NCBI RefSeq assembly: GCF_026210795.1
Contig: NC_089434.1
Location: forward strand, 1,054,001 to 1,118,000
Direction: 5' to 3'
DNA: 64,000 bases
Origin: Rhizophagus irregularis
Lineage: Eukaryota > Glomeromycota > Glomeromycetes > Glomerales > Glomeraceae
The stretch's first letter is position 1; every line of letters begins with the position of its first letter. This document shows positions 21,037-34,400 of the stretch, piece after piece. Under the pieces are notes generated by a model that worked only from the letters and a program-made list of their open reading frames with translations, did no database searches and was not told the DNA's origin. The translations under genes were made by a program, and so were the position numbers.

Positions 21037-23267
21037 GGCCTAACCAAGCAAAAAGTGTGTTTAACATAATATACAATACTACAGCTTAGGGGGGGGGAGG
21101 GGAAGTTGAACAACAATAAGTAAGTTGAACAAATATAATTTCAGTCAGAATTACTCTTAATTTTGGCCAAAATTTTTATAACAATATAATAGAATAAAGT
21201 TTCTATTTTGCATAAAAAATATTTATTATTATTATTTATTTGAAATTGCTCATTATATTTTAATGACTATTATAAACTTATAGATCATTTCTTTTTCTTT
21301 TCCGAGTATTAGTTTTATTGAAATTGCAATTGGCATATACAAAATTTCTTGTTGCCGTCTATCATCAACTGCAGGTGTATTCTATAAGCAATAATAAATT
21401 CTTTAAATAAAATTTAAATAAAATACGTAAATAATTAAACTTAAATATCTACTTCGTTAAAATATGCTCCCATCTCATCTCAGAAACGATTAAACTCTTT
21501 TCCTTTAAATCCATTATTAGTACGCAGATCAACAATAATTGATGGATCCTCAAGCTGCATCATTATACGTAAACGTTCTTCAATTTCTTTGCTAATTACA
21601 TTATTTGTTGTAGAGGCATCACCAGTTAAGTCAAAATATAAAGTTCGAAGTACAACTGGTGTAACCTTTTTAAAAAGAGAATACTTGAAAAAAATTGTAT
21701 TAGTTTCGCCTATTATAAATTCAATCATAATAGTAATACATTGTACAAAAAACTCACTTCTTTTAAAGCATTCTTGCGCATCTGACGTGTATAATATTTT
21801 GGCAAATTTTCATTAATTGCTGCTATTATGCGGGCATTTTCTGTTTCTGATCGATGGTCACTCCTTACTGGAACTTTCCAAATATAGTTAACAGTTCCAA
21901 GATAATTACCCTGATAATACCGGTAAATTGTTACAGGAACATTAAGTGGCAAATTTTTGATGTAATTGTATTTTTGTATTACATCATATGGTGTATATTC
22001 ATCAAGATCAAAAAACTCATAAGAATCTTTTTCAAGCAAAAAATTAGAGAGTTCTTCATATTTGGAATGAATGCTGTCAGATACTTCAATTGTGTATACT
22101 TTTAAATCACAACCAGGATTACGTGTTGAGACATCACTGTAATGTATTGTATTCATTTTTTGATTAACCTCTTGCAAATAAGAGATATACTTTTTAATAC
22201 TTTCAATCAGTAAAAGAACTTGAATAATAAAATCCATCCATTTATCTTTGCTTGCCCAAGGTTGTTCAATAGATGATTCTAATGATTTAACCAGTTGCTC
22301 AATTTTCTCACGTGAAAGCTGCTCCTTTTTATGATGTCCAGTAAAATAAAACTTATTGTAATTTTCGTTACATTGATATTGCTCTAATTCATTGAATATA
22401 TCTGGTAATTTTAATGAACGAGAAATTAGTTTTTCCCAGTGTGGATCAATATACCAGAGAAGAGCAACTAGTCTATCCACAAATTTTTTAGCAATTGACT
22501 CTGAATTTACGCCACTCCACCCATATTTTTGATTTTTTCTCAATAAAGAAATAACATCATTGTATAAAGTATCACGTTGAGTATCTTCTCTTTTTTGCAT
22601 AGGAAAGTAAGGTTGATGAGCTCTTTGCATCCGTCATGGTGTCAAAAATATTTGTTTGATTTTGTTGAATCTCTTGATTTCTAGAACTACTTTCATTTCG
22701 TCATATAGTCCTTCTTCAACATAAATCCATTTATTATTGATTTCTCCCACATAGTAAACATGAACACTTCGTGTAATAGAAACCAGATCTTTTGTAATTA
22801 CATCATACAATTCCTTAAAAGTATCTGTATTTGAGTCAATTTTAACAATTTTTTGACTGATAATATTTTTTTTTACCATCGTCAACCCTGACAAAAAAGT
22901 GACATGTTGGAAAATTAGTAACGCGTCAAAAAAAAAAATCAAATTGCGTAAAAAAATCATTTTGCGTATTACGGTAAATTGGTAATTCATCTGTATATAC
23001 GGTAAATTGCTGATTCGTTTGTACAAATGGTAAAATGCTGAAATTTCCGATTTCTTTTGTATATGTAGTATTAAGTAACGAAAGGGAGTGAGAAAATTTT
23101 CTTATTTATATGTGAAATTTGATGTGATACTGCATGTAAATTTTTTTTTTTTTTGTAGTATGATTTACTAATTAATCACATGATAATATTTAAGATTGTT
23201 CAAGAACAACTGTTTGACTTAGGGGGAAGGGGGGGTATGTTAAACACACTTTTTGCTTGGTCCGGCC
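21037..23267. mobile_element. 2.23-kb TIR transposon, non-autonomous
   Basis: The left end GGCCTAACCAAGCAAAAAGT.. and the right end ..ACTTTTTGCTTGGTCCGGCC are inverted repeats of about 30 bp with only two mismatches. G-rich tracts lie just inside both ends. ATA flanks both sides and matches a single ATA at the empty site in copy B (AGT-ATA-TCAATG). A 3-bp duplication would suit a PIF/Harbinger-like mechanism, but that is not established. It carries one decayed minus-strand gene (21253-22879) lacking its C-terminal half, so it is an internally deleted, dead or dependent copy. Confidence 0.88.
21253..22879 (-). pseudogene. Truncated gene of a repetitive DDRR-motif family
   Basis: Proposed exons on the minus strand: 22879-21758, 21665-21453 and 21381-21253, with introns 21666-21757 (GTGAGT..AAAAAG) and 21382-21452 (GTAGAT..TTATAG), phase 0 throughout. 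The frame starts MVKKNIISQKIVKI. Two in-frame TGA codons break it, at 22634-22636 and at 21480-21482, the second replacing a Trp codon after FNRF. The third exon encodes PAVDDRRQQEILYMPIAISI. From family knowledge this is the N-terminal half of a very abundant Glomeromycotina repeat-encoded protein with a conserved DDRRH..MP.AISI block. The longer members seem transposase-like. The C-terminal half is missing here. No enzymatic motif is visible in what remains. Confidence 0.65.
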
Positions 23268-23760
23268 ATATCAATGATTTAACAATCTAAATTCATAATT
23301 AATTTCAGTTATTATCGTATTATCGTATTTTTTTTTTTTTTTTTTTGAAATAAATATTTTACGAAAAAACATTGCATATTCCATTCATTATTTCGTTATG
23401 AATATTTATTTATTTGTAAATACAAATTTTTAAAATAATTAAATAACGCAACAATGAATATTCTTTCCGAATTAAATCAACATTTTTTCGAAATAATTGA
23501 TATTTATTAATATTTATTGCATCATTTCAACGCATGAACAAGTAATAAAAACCTCATATACTGTATGAAATGATTTAGTTAAAAAATCCTTCCAATAATT
23601 CTTTTTATTTGCTGTTGAATAAATAATCTACGCTAAATATGTCACAGCAATTAGTTTCTTCTTGCCAATGCCTTACAAGCTTATATTTTTAGATAATTGT
23701 TAGAGTGATTACAATTGGGCTAAATGTTTTTTGAATTATAATAAACCTAAGATTATTTGT

Positions 23761-23908
23761 ACGACTTACGGGAAATAATATACGCGATGCACCAATAAAA
23801 TTGCTTGCTGACGCACTTGTAAATCTGTATTCACGCGTGATTTGAATTGTGGTTACACGATTAATTAATTTAATAGTAAATATTTCGGAGTTTATAAATG
23901 AATAACCC
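23761..23908 (+). promoter_or_regulatory. Conserved proximal upstream block, kinase C
   Basis: Counterpart of the blocks before copies A and B, beginning CGACTTACGGGAAATAATAT and containing GCACTTGTAAATCTGTATTC and TCACGCGTGA, ending 60 bases before the start codon. Likely promoter/5' UTR by conservation. Confidence 0.5.
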
Positions 23909-23967
23909 GAACTTTTTTTTTCATCTTGCTTTTGAACAAATTAAATATTTTATAATAAAATTTCATC

Positions 23968-26347
23968 ATGTCCGGTATTCGAACAGAAGTAGTTTGGGCA
24001 GCACTTAATAGATCAAAAGCATTAATGGATTATAATATTTACAATAACATACATAAAAAATATGAATTTCAAAAACAAACACTTCTTGCTGATAATTCCC
24101 TTACAGAAGATGAAAAAACTGAAGCAATAAAAAAATTAAGCAAAACTTATGACAAATATAAAGTTTTAAAAAATGAAGGAACAAAAAGAATTTGTGAGAA
24201 TTGTAATCAAGAATGTTTGGCCACATTATGGTATGAATATTGTATTCGAAATTATTTAAAAACAAAATTTTCAAATTGGACATCTGGAAATGATGATATT
24301 GATGATTTAATACAAAAATGTCAAACGGAAACACTTAATCCAAGAGCGATAATTGAATGGATTCCATATAATAAATTACAGAATATTGAATTTCTAACAA
24401 AAGGTGGATTTTCTGAAATTTATACAGCAAAACGGATTGGTGGAAGATATGAAGTATGGAATTTTAAAGAACAGAAATTAGAAAGATCTGGCTTTAATAC
24501 AAATGTAATACTTAAAAGATTAGAAAATGTAGAAAATGCAAACAATAATTGGTTTGAAGAGGTTTGTAAACATTTTTATAATTTTAAGTTATCAAAAGTT
24601 TTTACTTAATAATTTTTGTATTTTTGTATTATAGGCTATATCGCATTTAACCATCAGCAATAAGGATGCATGCTTTGTTCAGTGTTATGGCTTAACCCAA
24701 GATCCATTAAAAAAAAATTATATGCTTGTAATGAATAAAATGGATATAGATTTGAGAAAATATTTGCAACAAAATCATAATCAACTTACTTGGAAAGTAA
24801 GAATTTTTATTGTTCGCGAAATAATTGTAGCAGTTTATAATATTCATAAAAAAAATATAATTCATAGAGATTTGCATTCTGGAAATATATTACATTCTCC
24901 AAGAAGTGATAGGTGGCATATTAGTGATCTTGGATTTTGTGGCCCTGCAGATAAACCAACAAAAAGTATATATGGAAATCTTCCCTATATAGCACCTGAG
25001 GTTATTTCTGGAAAACAAACTACAAAAGCATCTGATATTTATAGTGTTGCAATGCTTATGTGGGAGATTTCATCTGGACAACCACCATTTATTAATTATG
25101 AACATGATTATGATCTTGCAATAAATATAATTAATGGCATAAGGCCAAGAATAATATCAGGAACTCCTTTAGAATATAAAAATTTAATTGTACAATGTTG
25201 GGATGCCGATCCATCAAAAAGACCTAATATCAGTAAACTTCTAAGAAAAATAAGAGAAATTGATTTATCATATCAAAACATGCCAAATGAATCATTTCAA
25301 ACCAATATAACTAATAATTTAGAATCAGATTATACAAATACACATAACAAATTATTTGCAAGTAAAATTCACCAATTTGAAAATTTTCCTGAACCAAGAA
25401 ATGCGACTGAAGGTATTTGACAATTTATATATATAGTATTTGCCTTTTATATTAAAAATTATTATATATAATATGTTTCTTCTTTTTTATTTAATTCACA
25501 ATAACAGAAGAACAAGAAGGTAAGATTTTTATAGTATTTTGAAATTATTTTTTTATGATAAATGGTATGATTAATTTATATATGTAATTTAGAATTTCAC
25601 AGTAAACCACATGATTTTCATATTCCTGATAATAGTAAGTAAAGTAATTAAATCATTATTTAAATAAACATTACACACTAATTGATTCTTTTTATTTTTA
25701 GTTGATGATTTTGGTAAATCAAATACTAATCGGAAAAGCAGTAGTACATCAACAATAAGTGATAATTTCGAAGGTAATTTCATCCACAAGTTATTACTAT
25801 ATTCATCATCTGGTTCTTCCTCTGAACCTTGAAATGTGGAGTCTTTTTATATATACTAAATAATTAATATTTAATACTTTTAGACGATAACATATACTTA
25901 CTAACAAAATTTAATGAATTACAAATAAATTCAGCAAATGGTAAGTCGAATAATATAAAAATAGATAATATATAACTATTAATTATCATAATAATTTTTA
26001 TTATTTAGATACTCACAATAATTTTATTAAAGACGAAACAATACAACAACAAATAAAAAATTATCATATTGATATTAATGGTATATAAATATTTTTTTAA
26101 AATCTTTACTTTTACAGTAACAATTAATTTTACATTATTTTTAATTTTATTAATTTTATGGATTTTATAGATGAAGATGAGATATGTAATAATCCATATT
26201 TTCATTCAGAGGAACAAGATGAGTTTGATATTCCTGATGGTAAGAGTTTTTTGTTACATAGTATATTTAGAATATTTTAAATTTATTTGACCTTAAATTA
26301 CTGAAATATTTTTTTTTTACCATTAATAAAACTTTTTAGATATTTAA
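23968..26347 (+). CDS. TKL-type protein kinase copy C, 567 aa, nine exons
   Basis: Exons: 23968-24561, 24635-25412, 25508-25519, 25593-25634, 25702-25773, 25884-25940, 26009-26080, 26171-26239, 26340-26347; 568 codons. Architecture is as in copy B: glycine loop KGGFSEIY, beta-3 lysine K183, HRDLHSGN with D277, DLG, APE, then an acidic microexon tail ending IPDD-I. The cysteine cluster has lost one member: position 89 is Tyr (LATLWYEYC) where the other copies have Cys. The Trp after the glycine loop in the others is Arg here (TAKRIGG). The kinase core is intact, so it is probably expressed and active, but the N-terminal metal site may not form. Confidence 0.88.
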
Positions 26348-26625
26348 ACGAATGTAAAATGAACTTCATATTGATTCTATTTTTTTTTTATCATTATTTA
26401 TATTTATATTCTGAATTATTTAAACACTAAGGCTAGAGTAGTAAAATATTTTACAATTTCCTTAGTTTGTAATTTAAATAATTACTGTATTTTTATTTTT
26501 ATTTTTTCATATTTTATCCAAGTACTATCAATAAATAAACAAATTAAGCTTATAATTTACCAAAGTTTAATATTTTACGTTGAAAACATTGCATTAGCAA
26601 AATAATAAATACTATTTTAATATCT

Positions 26626-27217
26626 TAAGCACCATATGAATCATTTCAGTCAGATACGATGCATGTAGCAGATTATTTATTATCGTTTTGAAATTTTCCT
26701 GAACCGAAAAATGCAACTGAAGGTATATATTATTGTATTTCCTATTTTAAAAATTCAATATTACTCTATACTAATAGCGGCTTCTACTAATAAATTTCTT
26801 CTTTTTATTTGTACAATAACTAACAACAGGACAAGAAAGTAAAATCTCTACAGTATTTTGAAATTTATTTATGAAAAGTATATGGCTAATATAACTTTTA
26901 TAACTAATTATTTTTTTAAATAAAATTTTGTAGAATTTACAGTAAATTACAAGATTTTTGTATCCCTGAGGATCGCAAATATTTTTATTAAATTTGATTC
27001 GACAATAAAGACATTAATTGATGGATTTTGACTTTTAGTTGAAATATCAATAAATCAAATAACCAAGAAAACCGATATTAGCGATAAGAAACGATAATTT
27101 TGAAAGAAATATTAGTTTTTTATTGTACTTATGTTTTAAAATTTGTTAGACTAAGCATTTTATAATTATTAGATAATAAAAATCCAACCAAAATATTTAA
27201 CAATCTACAAATAAATT
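26626..27217 (+). pseudogene. 3' relic of a fifth kinase copy
   Basis: The end of exon 2 (PYESFQ, then NFPEPKNATEG) is followed at the expected places by remnants of microexon 3 (near 26825), microexon 4 (EFTVNYKIFVSL-like, decayed, near 26935), exon 5 (near 27040) and exon 6 (near 27172). It is closer to copy D than to C, for example in ATATGAATCATTTCAGT.AGA. Everything upstream of the kinase C-lobe is missing, and about ten bases in exon 2 are altered. It is a truncated duplicate between C and D. Confidence 0.7.
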
Positions 27218-27764
27218 CATATTTATTTATTTTCATTATTACGATTTTACGAGCTTCATCAATGTAGGTACTAGGTGGTTTCCTTTATCTTATTATTAAT
27301 AATATTTATTTATTTGCAAATACAGTAAATAATTGATATTAATGTTCGTTGGGCCATTTTAACACTTGGAACAAATAATGAAAAAACGTCATAGATGATT
27401 TAATCAAAAATCTCTGATAATTTTTTTATTGACTGTTGAATAAAAATAAACTAAATTATCACGGCAAATGGTTGTTATTGGTGATACAATTGTAAAATCA
27501 TTATTTTCACAGAAACTGAGCGCAGTAGACGGAGTGAATCCGATAAGTTTACTCCATCGGCCAAGTTTTGCGGAAAAAATGTCCGGAGACTCCGGACGAT
27601 CGACCAATAACAGCTTCTATTCCAACGCACGTGACAAGTCTTCGTTACACAGCTAGTTTAATAAATAGCGTATTCGGAGTTACTTCCGATTTTTTTTTCC
27701 TGTCCCTTTTCTTTTTCCAGTTAAACTTTTTCTTTTTTTGAAACTTTATTAAGAAAATTTCATC

Positions 27765-29851
27765 ATGACTACCATTAGAATAGAATCAATTAATGCTGCG
27801 ATTAATAGAGCAAATTCATTAATTGATTATAGAATTTATGATAATATACATAAACAATATAATTTTCAAAAACAAACAGTTCTTTCTGATAATTCACTTA
27901 CAGAAAATGAAAAAACTGAAGCATGTATAACTTTAAATAAAATTTATGATAGATCTAAAATTCTTCATAATGATGGAACAAGAAGAATTTGTGAAAATTG
28001 TAAAGAAGAATGTTTAGCTACATCATATTGTGAATTATGTGTTCGAAATTATTTAAAATCAAAATTTTTAAATTGGACATCCGGAAATAATGATATTGAT
28101 AATTTTATAAAAAAATGTCAAATTGAAACTATTAGACCAAGTAGTATAATTGAATGGATTCCATATGAAAAATTACAAAATATTGATTATTTAACAAAAG
28201 GTGGATTCTCAGAGATTTATACAGCAAAATGGATTGTTGGAAGTTATGATGAATGGGATTCTAAAGAATGTCGATTAAAAAGATTTGGAGGACAAAAAGT
28301 AATACTTAAAAAATTACATAATGTTGAAAATGCAAATCAAAGTTGGTTTGATGAGGTTTGTAATTTAAAATACTCAAAAAAAATTTAAGGTCAAAGCTGT
28401 ATTTTTAAAAAATTTTTTTTTTTTTTTTAATAGGCAAAATCACATTTTACTATTAGCAATAAATATAATAATGTTGTCAAATGTTTTGGTTTAACACAAG
28501 ATCCATTAAATAAAAATTATATGCTTGTAATGGATACAATGTATAGTGATTTAAGAAATTATTTACAAAAATATCATAATCAACTTACATGGAAGGAAAG
28601 ATTTTATATCGCCCGTAAGATAATTAGTGCACTTCGTAGAATTCATGACGAAAATGCAATTCATAGAGATTTGCATTCTGGAAATATATTATATTCTCCA
28701 AAAACTAACAATTGGTATATTAGTGATCTTGGATTTTGTGGACCCGCAAATAAACCGTTAGAAAGTATATATGGAAGTTTACCTTACTTAGCACCTGAGG
28801 TTATTTGTGGAAATAAAACCACAAAAGCATCTGATGTTTATAGTATCGCAATACTTATGTGGGAAATTTCATCCGGACAACCACCATTTATTAATTATGA
28901 AATTGATAATAATCTTGCAGAAAATATAGTTAACGGTATAAGACCAAAAATAATATCAGATACTCCTTTAGAATATATGAATTTAATGGTACAATGTTGG
29001 GATGCAGATCCATTGAAAAGACCTAGAATTAGAAATCTTCAGAAAAGATTAAGAGAGATTGACCTATCATATCAAGGCATACCATATGAATCATTTCAGT
29101 TAGATACGATGGGAGAAACAAGTAATACAAATACATATAGAAGATTATTTACGAGTAAAGTTTATCGGTTTGAGAATTTTCTTGAACCAAAAAATGCAAC
29201 TGAAGGTACTATTATATTTATTAACCTTTAAAAAATTCAATGTTACTATATAATAACAGCTTCTAATATATTCTTATTATTTGTATAATAATAACAGTAG
29301 AACAAGAAGGTAAAATCTCTACAGTATTTTGAAATTTATTTTTGAGAAATATGGCTAATTAATTATTTTTTTTAAAATAAAATTGTGTAGAATTTTACAG
29401 TAAATTACATGATTTTTGTATCCCTGATGATCGTAAGTATTTTCTAAAAAAATTTGTATCAAATTATCATGATGTTAATCGATTGATTTTGGCTTTTAGT
29501 TGACGATATCAATAAACCAAACAACCAGGAAAACGATACATTAATTGAAAGCAATAATTCTGAAGGTAATTCAATTTTATTGAACGAACTAGGAAACGGA
29601 AACCGTTATGGGTCCGGAGCGATAAAATTTGCACATCTATTTATCTTGTTTATTACGTATCACAAATTTTATTCTATTTTTATCTTTATATTTTTTTTGT
29701 TAATCGATGCAGCAATGTAGACTTCGCCACGTGATCCAATATGTGATTAACGTTCATAAACATTTATAGTTCTTCGCTTCGCTCCAGATAATTATTAGAT
29801 GATAAAAACAAAGATATTCAACAAACTACATATAATGCTAGAAAGTGGTAA
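27765..29851 (+). CDS. TKL-type protein kinase copy D, 511 aa, six exons
   Basis: Exons: 27765-28355, 28434-29205, 29298-29309, 29391-29432, 29500-29565, 29799-29851; 512 codons. It is the most diverged copy. It keeps the cysteine cluster (CENCKEEC..CELC), glycine loop KGGFSEIY, beta-3 lysine K182, HRDLHSGN with D276, DLG, APE and CWDADPLKRP. The tail is shorter: microexons 3 to 6 remain (VEQE, then EFYSKLHDFCIPDD), and the gene stops inside exon 6 (ARKW, TAA) because exons 7-9 are not recognisable downstream. The upstream region is not homologous to those of A-C. Role as for copy B. Confidence 0.85.
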
Positions 29852-30024
29852 GTAAAATATTTATTAGCAAATAATTTTTTTAAAAAATTTATTTAGATTA
29901 TTCTTCCAATTATTTTTCCAATTGGTCAAATTTTATTTTTACAAATGAATTCTTATTATAGTAAAATCTTTTCACTAAACTATTTATAACTATTCATATT
30001 TATGGTAAAATTATTTAAACACTA

Positions 30025-30155
30025 AGACTAGAGTAGTAAAATATTTACAATTTCTTAGTTTGTAATTGAATAATTTTTATTTATTTTTCCATATTATATC
30101 TTAACACAATAAATTAACAATTTAAGCTTATCATTTAATCAAAGTTTAATATTAT
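30025..30155 (+). repeat. Diverged copy of the kinase 3' flank
   Basis: AGACTAGAGTAGTAAAATAT to CAAAGTTTAATATTATATA matches the block after copies A-C. It marks the downstream limit of the kinase array. Confidence 0.6.
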
Positions 30156-30391
30156 ATATAGTAAAAATATGATATTTTGCAATTGTTATTTTGAGCTATA
30201 AACACGTTACAAAAATATTAGTAACAAACTATTTAAATTGATATTAAATTTTGCTAATTTTGCCGCTATAATTAGATGTATCTACTTTTAAAATTTTATG
30301 AAAATATCAACAATAATACTTAAAAAAATTAATAATGTTATCAATAATCAATAATTTGATCGTTACAGTAAGGCGACACAAAGTGGTAAAA

Positions 30392-30576
30392 ATGGTTTTC
30401 ATAGTCCGGCCGGGTCAGTTTTGTTAAGTCTAAAAAAAAATTTTTTATATTATTACTATGCCGCGTGAGAATTTTTTAAAAATTGAAAAAAAATTTCGCA
30501 TATAAAATTTTTGAAAAAAAAAATTAAAAGCCGGGTTGCCGGGTTATTGATGAAATTTTTATATTATGAAAACCAT
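30392..30576. mobile_element. Putative 185-bp MITE
   Basis: The ends ATGGTTTTCATA / TATGAAAACCAT are inverted repeats, and CCGG-rich segments (GTCCGGCCGGGT, GCCGGGTTGCCGGGTT) lie inside each end. No clear target duplication. It is the only GC-rich island in this interval. Confidence 0.45.
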
Positions 30577-32227
30577 AAAATCAAGTTTGTATGGCCTAAT
30601 TATTATTTCAATTTATTTTTGTGAAGTTGCAGTATCTAATAATTAAGGTTTTAATTTTTACTTGAAAATGTTGAAGTGACATAAAAGATTGATCGCCCTT
30701 TCATCTCAAAAATAAATTAACCAATTAAATTGTTAAATCGCCTAGTATGATTGTAGTCATTGCACATTAATAAAATATGTAATGACAAAATTGTTAGTAT
30801 TAGTAAAAGTAAAATTTTAAGGTTTCATTACAAATGATCTTTAACATAAGCGAGCGATATTGTGATTTCAAGTTTTCAACGTAAATTTTTACAATAAACT
30901 TATTTACTTTATGGCCACTTTAGATATAATAATTTAAGCTTCAAGATTACAAAAACTGCTTTAATTTTTTGTACCAATGTGACACAGATAATAAAGTGGT
31001 GTATTTTTTTGATGTTTAAAAATTCTTTTTGCTGCAAAGATCACAAACGAGAGTATGTATATAAGAATTTTTATCATGTTCCTGCCATGTAAGAGAAAAT
31101 TCAACTCATTATACTTGGCACCATTAAATTATAATGATTTGGTATCCATGACGTGTGTGTTTACTGTGTTATCAGCTGAAATTTATAAACAAATTAATAA
31201 AATAATGTTGAAATCGTACTGATTTTCAGAAAAACATTTGATATAGTTAATCATTACTAGACACAAATCACATCTGAAATCGGCAAAGATAGGCTTGCAC
31301 TTGTATTACTCAATCGCACATTGTCTTGTACTAAATTATCAATGTTTATTACGAAAATAACTCAAGAAGTAGCCAAGTTTAAAATATTATATTGAAATAA
31401 ATTAATTATCAAACGGACAACAAGTTAAAGTTCCTTGTTATAATTATGGAGTTGATTACTCACCAACTAAAGTAAAAATTTCTAATTAAGCTCTAACAAG
31501 TTATTACTTTAATATTATTCCTCACGTAATGCTCGTATTTCTAATTTACTTAATTTATTAAAAACTCTAATCTAAATTAATTTACGATAAATTACTTATG
31601 TTTAAAGAAGAAAATATAACTCACATAAATAAAATACAGAAATATCATAATTTGATTATTGTATTTCATTTATCTAACAAAAATTGATCATAAGTTCAAT
31701 AAATCAACGGTAACTACTACGGATCATTAATTTTTAAGTTATGGTTAACTGTTAATTTTACAATTCGTATTTTAATAAGTTGAATAATTAATCTTTTACC
31801 AAGAACATTTATTCAAAGTAGCATTCATAAAAAAATAAATTTCATAAGCAAGGATTATAATAAATTATGAAATCGACTAAACTTTTTTTGAATCCTAGAC
31901 TCTAAATAATAGTTAATTTGTATTTCTTTAGTTAAAATTGTGATGAATTAGAAAATAAATAATTTATACTTAATTTGTAGCATTATTTCGTAAAAGGATA
32001 TAAAATGGAACGGGAAAGCCTGAGATTTTGATAAATATATCAGTTACAATTATGCTTGCGTATAGTACTGTATACAGGTTACAGGTATTATCAGAGTATC
32101 TTTTACTAACTAATACTGTAAATTTCAGACATTTGAAAATTATTTGGTAATTTTGGCCAGAAGTCAATTAACGACTAGCTTTTTTGTTCATCCAATATTC
32201 ACCCGACATAATATAACGATATAAGGC
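30577..32227. other. Gene-free interval
   Basis: AT-rich DNA without supportable genes, repeats or RNA genes. Confidence 0.5.
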
Positions 32228-32649
32228 TAGAGCTGCGACCCGTTACCCGGTTACCCGGATACAATTCGGGTATTTATGACATGGAATAGCGAATTAGTAA
32301 AATGGGCAATGCCCGTTTTGTATCCGTTTTACATCTCGAGTATTGCCCAGGTAATTACTCCAACCGAAAATTAAATTTTGCCAGAGTTAAGTTGTTAACT
32401 CTGGCCAGAATTTTAATGCCGGCCGGAATTAAGGGTTATATGGATTTTGCTTGGCCGAATGAAATTTTTTTTTAAATCTGGCGGCCAAAATTATAGTATT
32501 CGGCTTGCTTAAGTGGTATGTTGACGGTCAGTACCGGAAAGTTTTTTAAATTCAATAAATATCTTGATTTAGTCAAAAGTATAAACGGGTAATACCCGTT
32601 ACTGGAGTCGGGTAATACTGTACCGAAATTCTGACGGGTCGCAGCTCTA
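32228..32649. mobile_element. 422-bp hAT-like non-autonomous element
   Basis: The termini TAGAGCTGCGACCCGT and ACGGGTCGCAGCTCTA are perfect 16-bp inverted repeats. TAGAG at the end is common in hAT elements. The interior is GC-richer and contains further CCCGTTA/TAACGGG-type motifs. No exact 8-bp duplication is seen, although TATAAGGC (left) and TATAAGC (one base further right) are similar. No ORF. Confidence 0.8.
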
Positions 32650-34400
32650 CTATAAGCTAGCTATAAGAGCTTGCAGGAATATTTAAAATCAGAATTTTGG
32701 TTATGATTACATTTTGTACATTAATTATCCAAAATCTGAACTTTAAATTGGAGGAAAAAAGGATAATCGAAGCGTTCATCTATATTTTTTTTTAGAAATT
32801 CAACTAACCATTTTGGCAAATGGTAAATAAACTAAACTTATAAAAGAAACAAGTTTACATGTCAGCGATTTATAAACAGGTTCTGGTGAGAGTGACTGGA
32901 TCACTTGAAGATTTATTTTAATATTGCGTGTAAAAAATATTATAGTATAATAAAATGACTTCATATATATTTTTTTAATTATCAGAGTATATACTGAATA
33001 CGAATGAGGAATTGGGAATTCAATGTAGTTTAAAAGCTATACATGAATTATTTTTGAATAATCCAGTTAATATTGATTGAATAAAATTCGCTCTTCAAAA
33101 TCATTAATTATGGCAAAGTGAACGAAATTCTGCAATAAATTTTGATATATCATTTTTTTTTTTTCAATTTAATAATGAAGTAACATTCTCTAATTATAAT
33201 GGGAACGAAAGAATATCATTATCTTTTAAGAATTGAATTTGCTTTATCCATTCATCTGGATGAATATTTCCATCATATTTTGGATTTCATTTTTCTTTAA
33301 GAAACAAGTTACAAGACAACCAAATGGCGTGATGGTGGTTTATAAAATAAAATATCTTTACATATAAAATCAAATCAATGATAATTTAAATCAAACATAC
33401 CAATATCAAATATTGAACTATTCAATATAGAAACACGATTTACACTCGTAAAAATCCAAATTAATATTACTCTATTAATAACATTTAATAAATTATACTT
33501 TCGGGTATATAATTTTTAGACTTTATTTTTAATTTATTAAACTTGTCCCAAATTACATGAATAGACAGTTGGGGTATCAATAAAGAAGTTAGTTTTATCA
33601 AGATATGAGTTTGTAAAAAAAAACAATTTAAATTAAAATATCAATATCTAGCTAGAAAAAATTATTTATAATAAATAAAGAAAATTGGTAATAAATTAAA
33701 ATATTGTTACGATCGAAAAAAAGTTTTTTTTTTTACCATCTTATTCTTCAGAATGAAGAAATTTTTACTTAACCATTAAAAATTATATTTGATCCTTTTA
33801 CATTGTCATTCTTTAATAATCATTTTTAGTATCTAATCACATTATAATAAATAAATTATATTACTGTATATTTTAAAAACTTGTAAAACGATATTTGTTT
33901 TTTACATTTTTATTTTTTTTTATTTCTACACGTCCACACGACACAGCAAAAAGAAATCCGTGATCTACGTATTCTGGATGAAAAACGTTTGCGTACAAAT
34001 AATTTCCGTGTCAATGGAACTTGATATGTTTAATAAAAACTCTGAACATGCTGAAGGTATTGCTTCATAATGTGCGTGCGTGATATGTTATTGTCCCCGT
34101 TATTCAAAGAAACATATCACATGATCAATAACACATGAAAATCTGTAAATCTTTTGTAAACGAAATTTTTTCCAAATTAAAAATACAAGGAATAGCATGA
34201 AAGAATGATAATAGATAAAAAACAGCTGGTGGGAACTGATACCGTTAAAGTTCGACATTATTATTTTATTATTTAGTTATTATATGTTAATGATGTTATA
34301 CATTTTTAATTTTATATACTATTTAATTAAAATATTATAAAAAGTATATATATATATATATTATTAATATAATTCTACGCACGCAGACATTAAATAACTA
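32650..34400. other. Gene-free interval
   Basis: No gene supported. The 400 bases before 34400 would hold the 3' end of the minus-strand membrane-protein gene. Confidence 0.5.
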
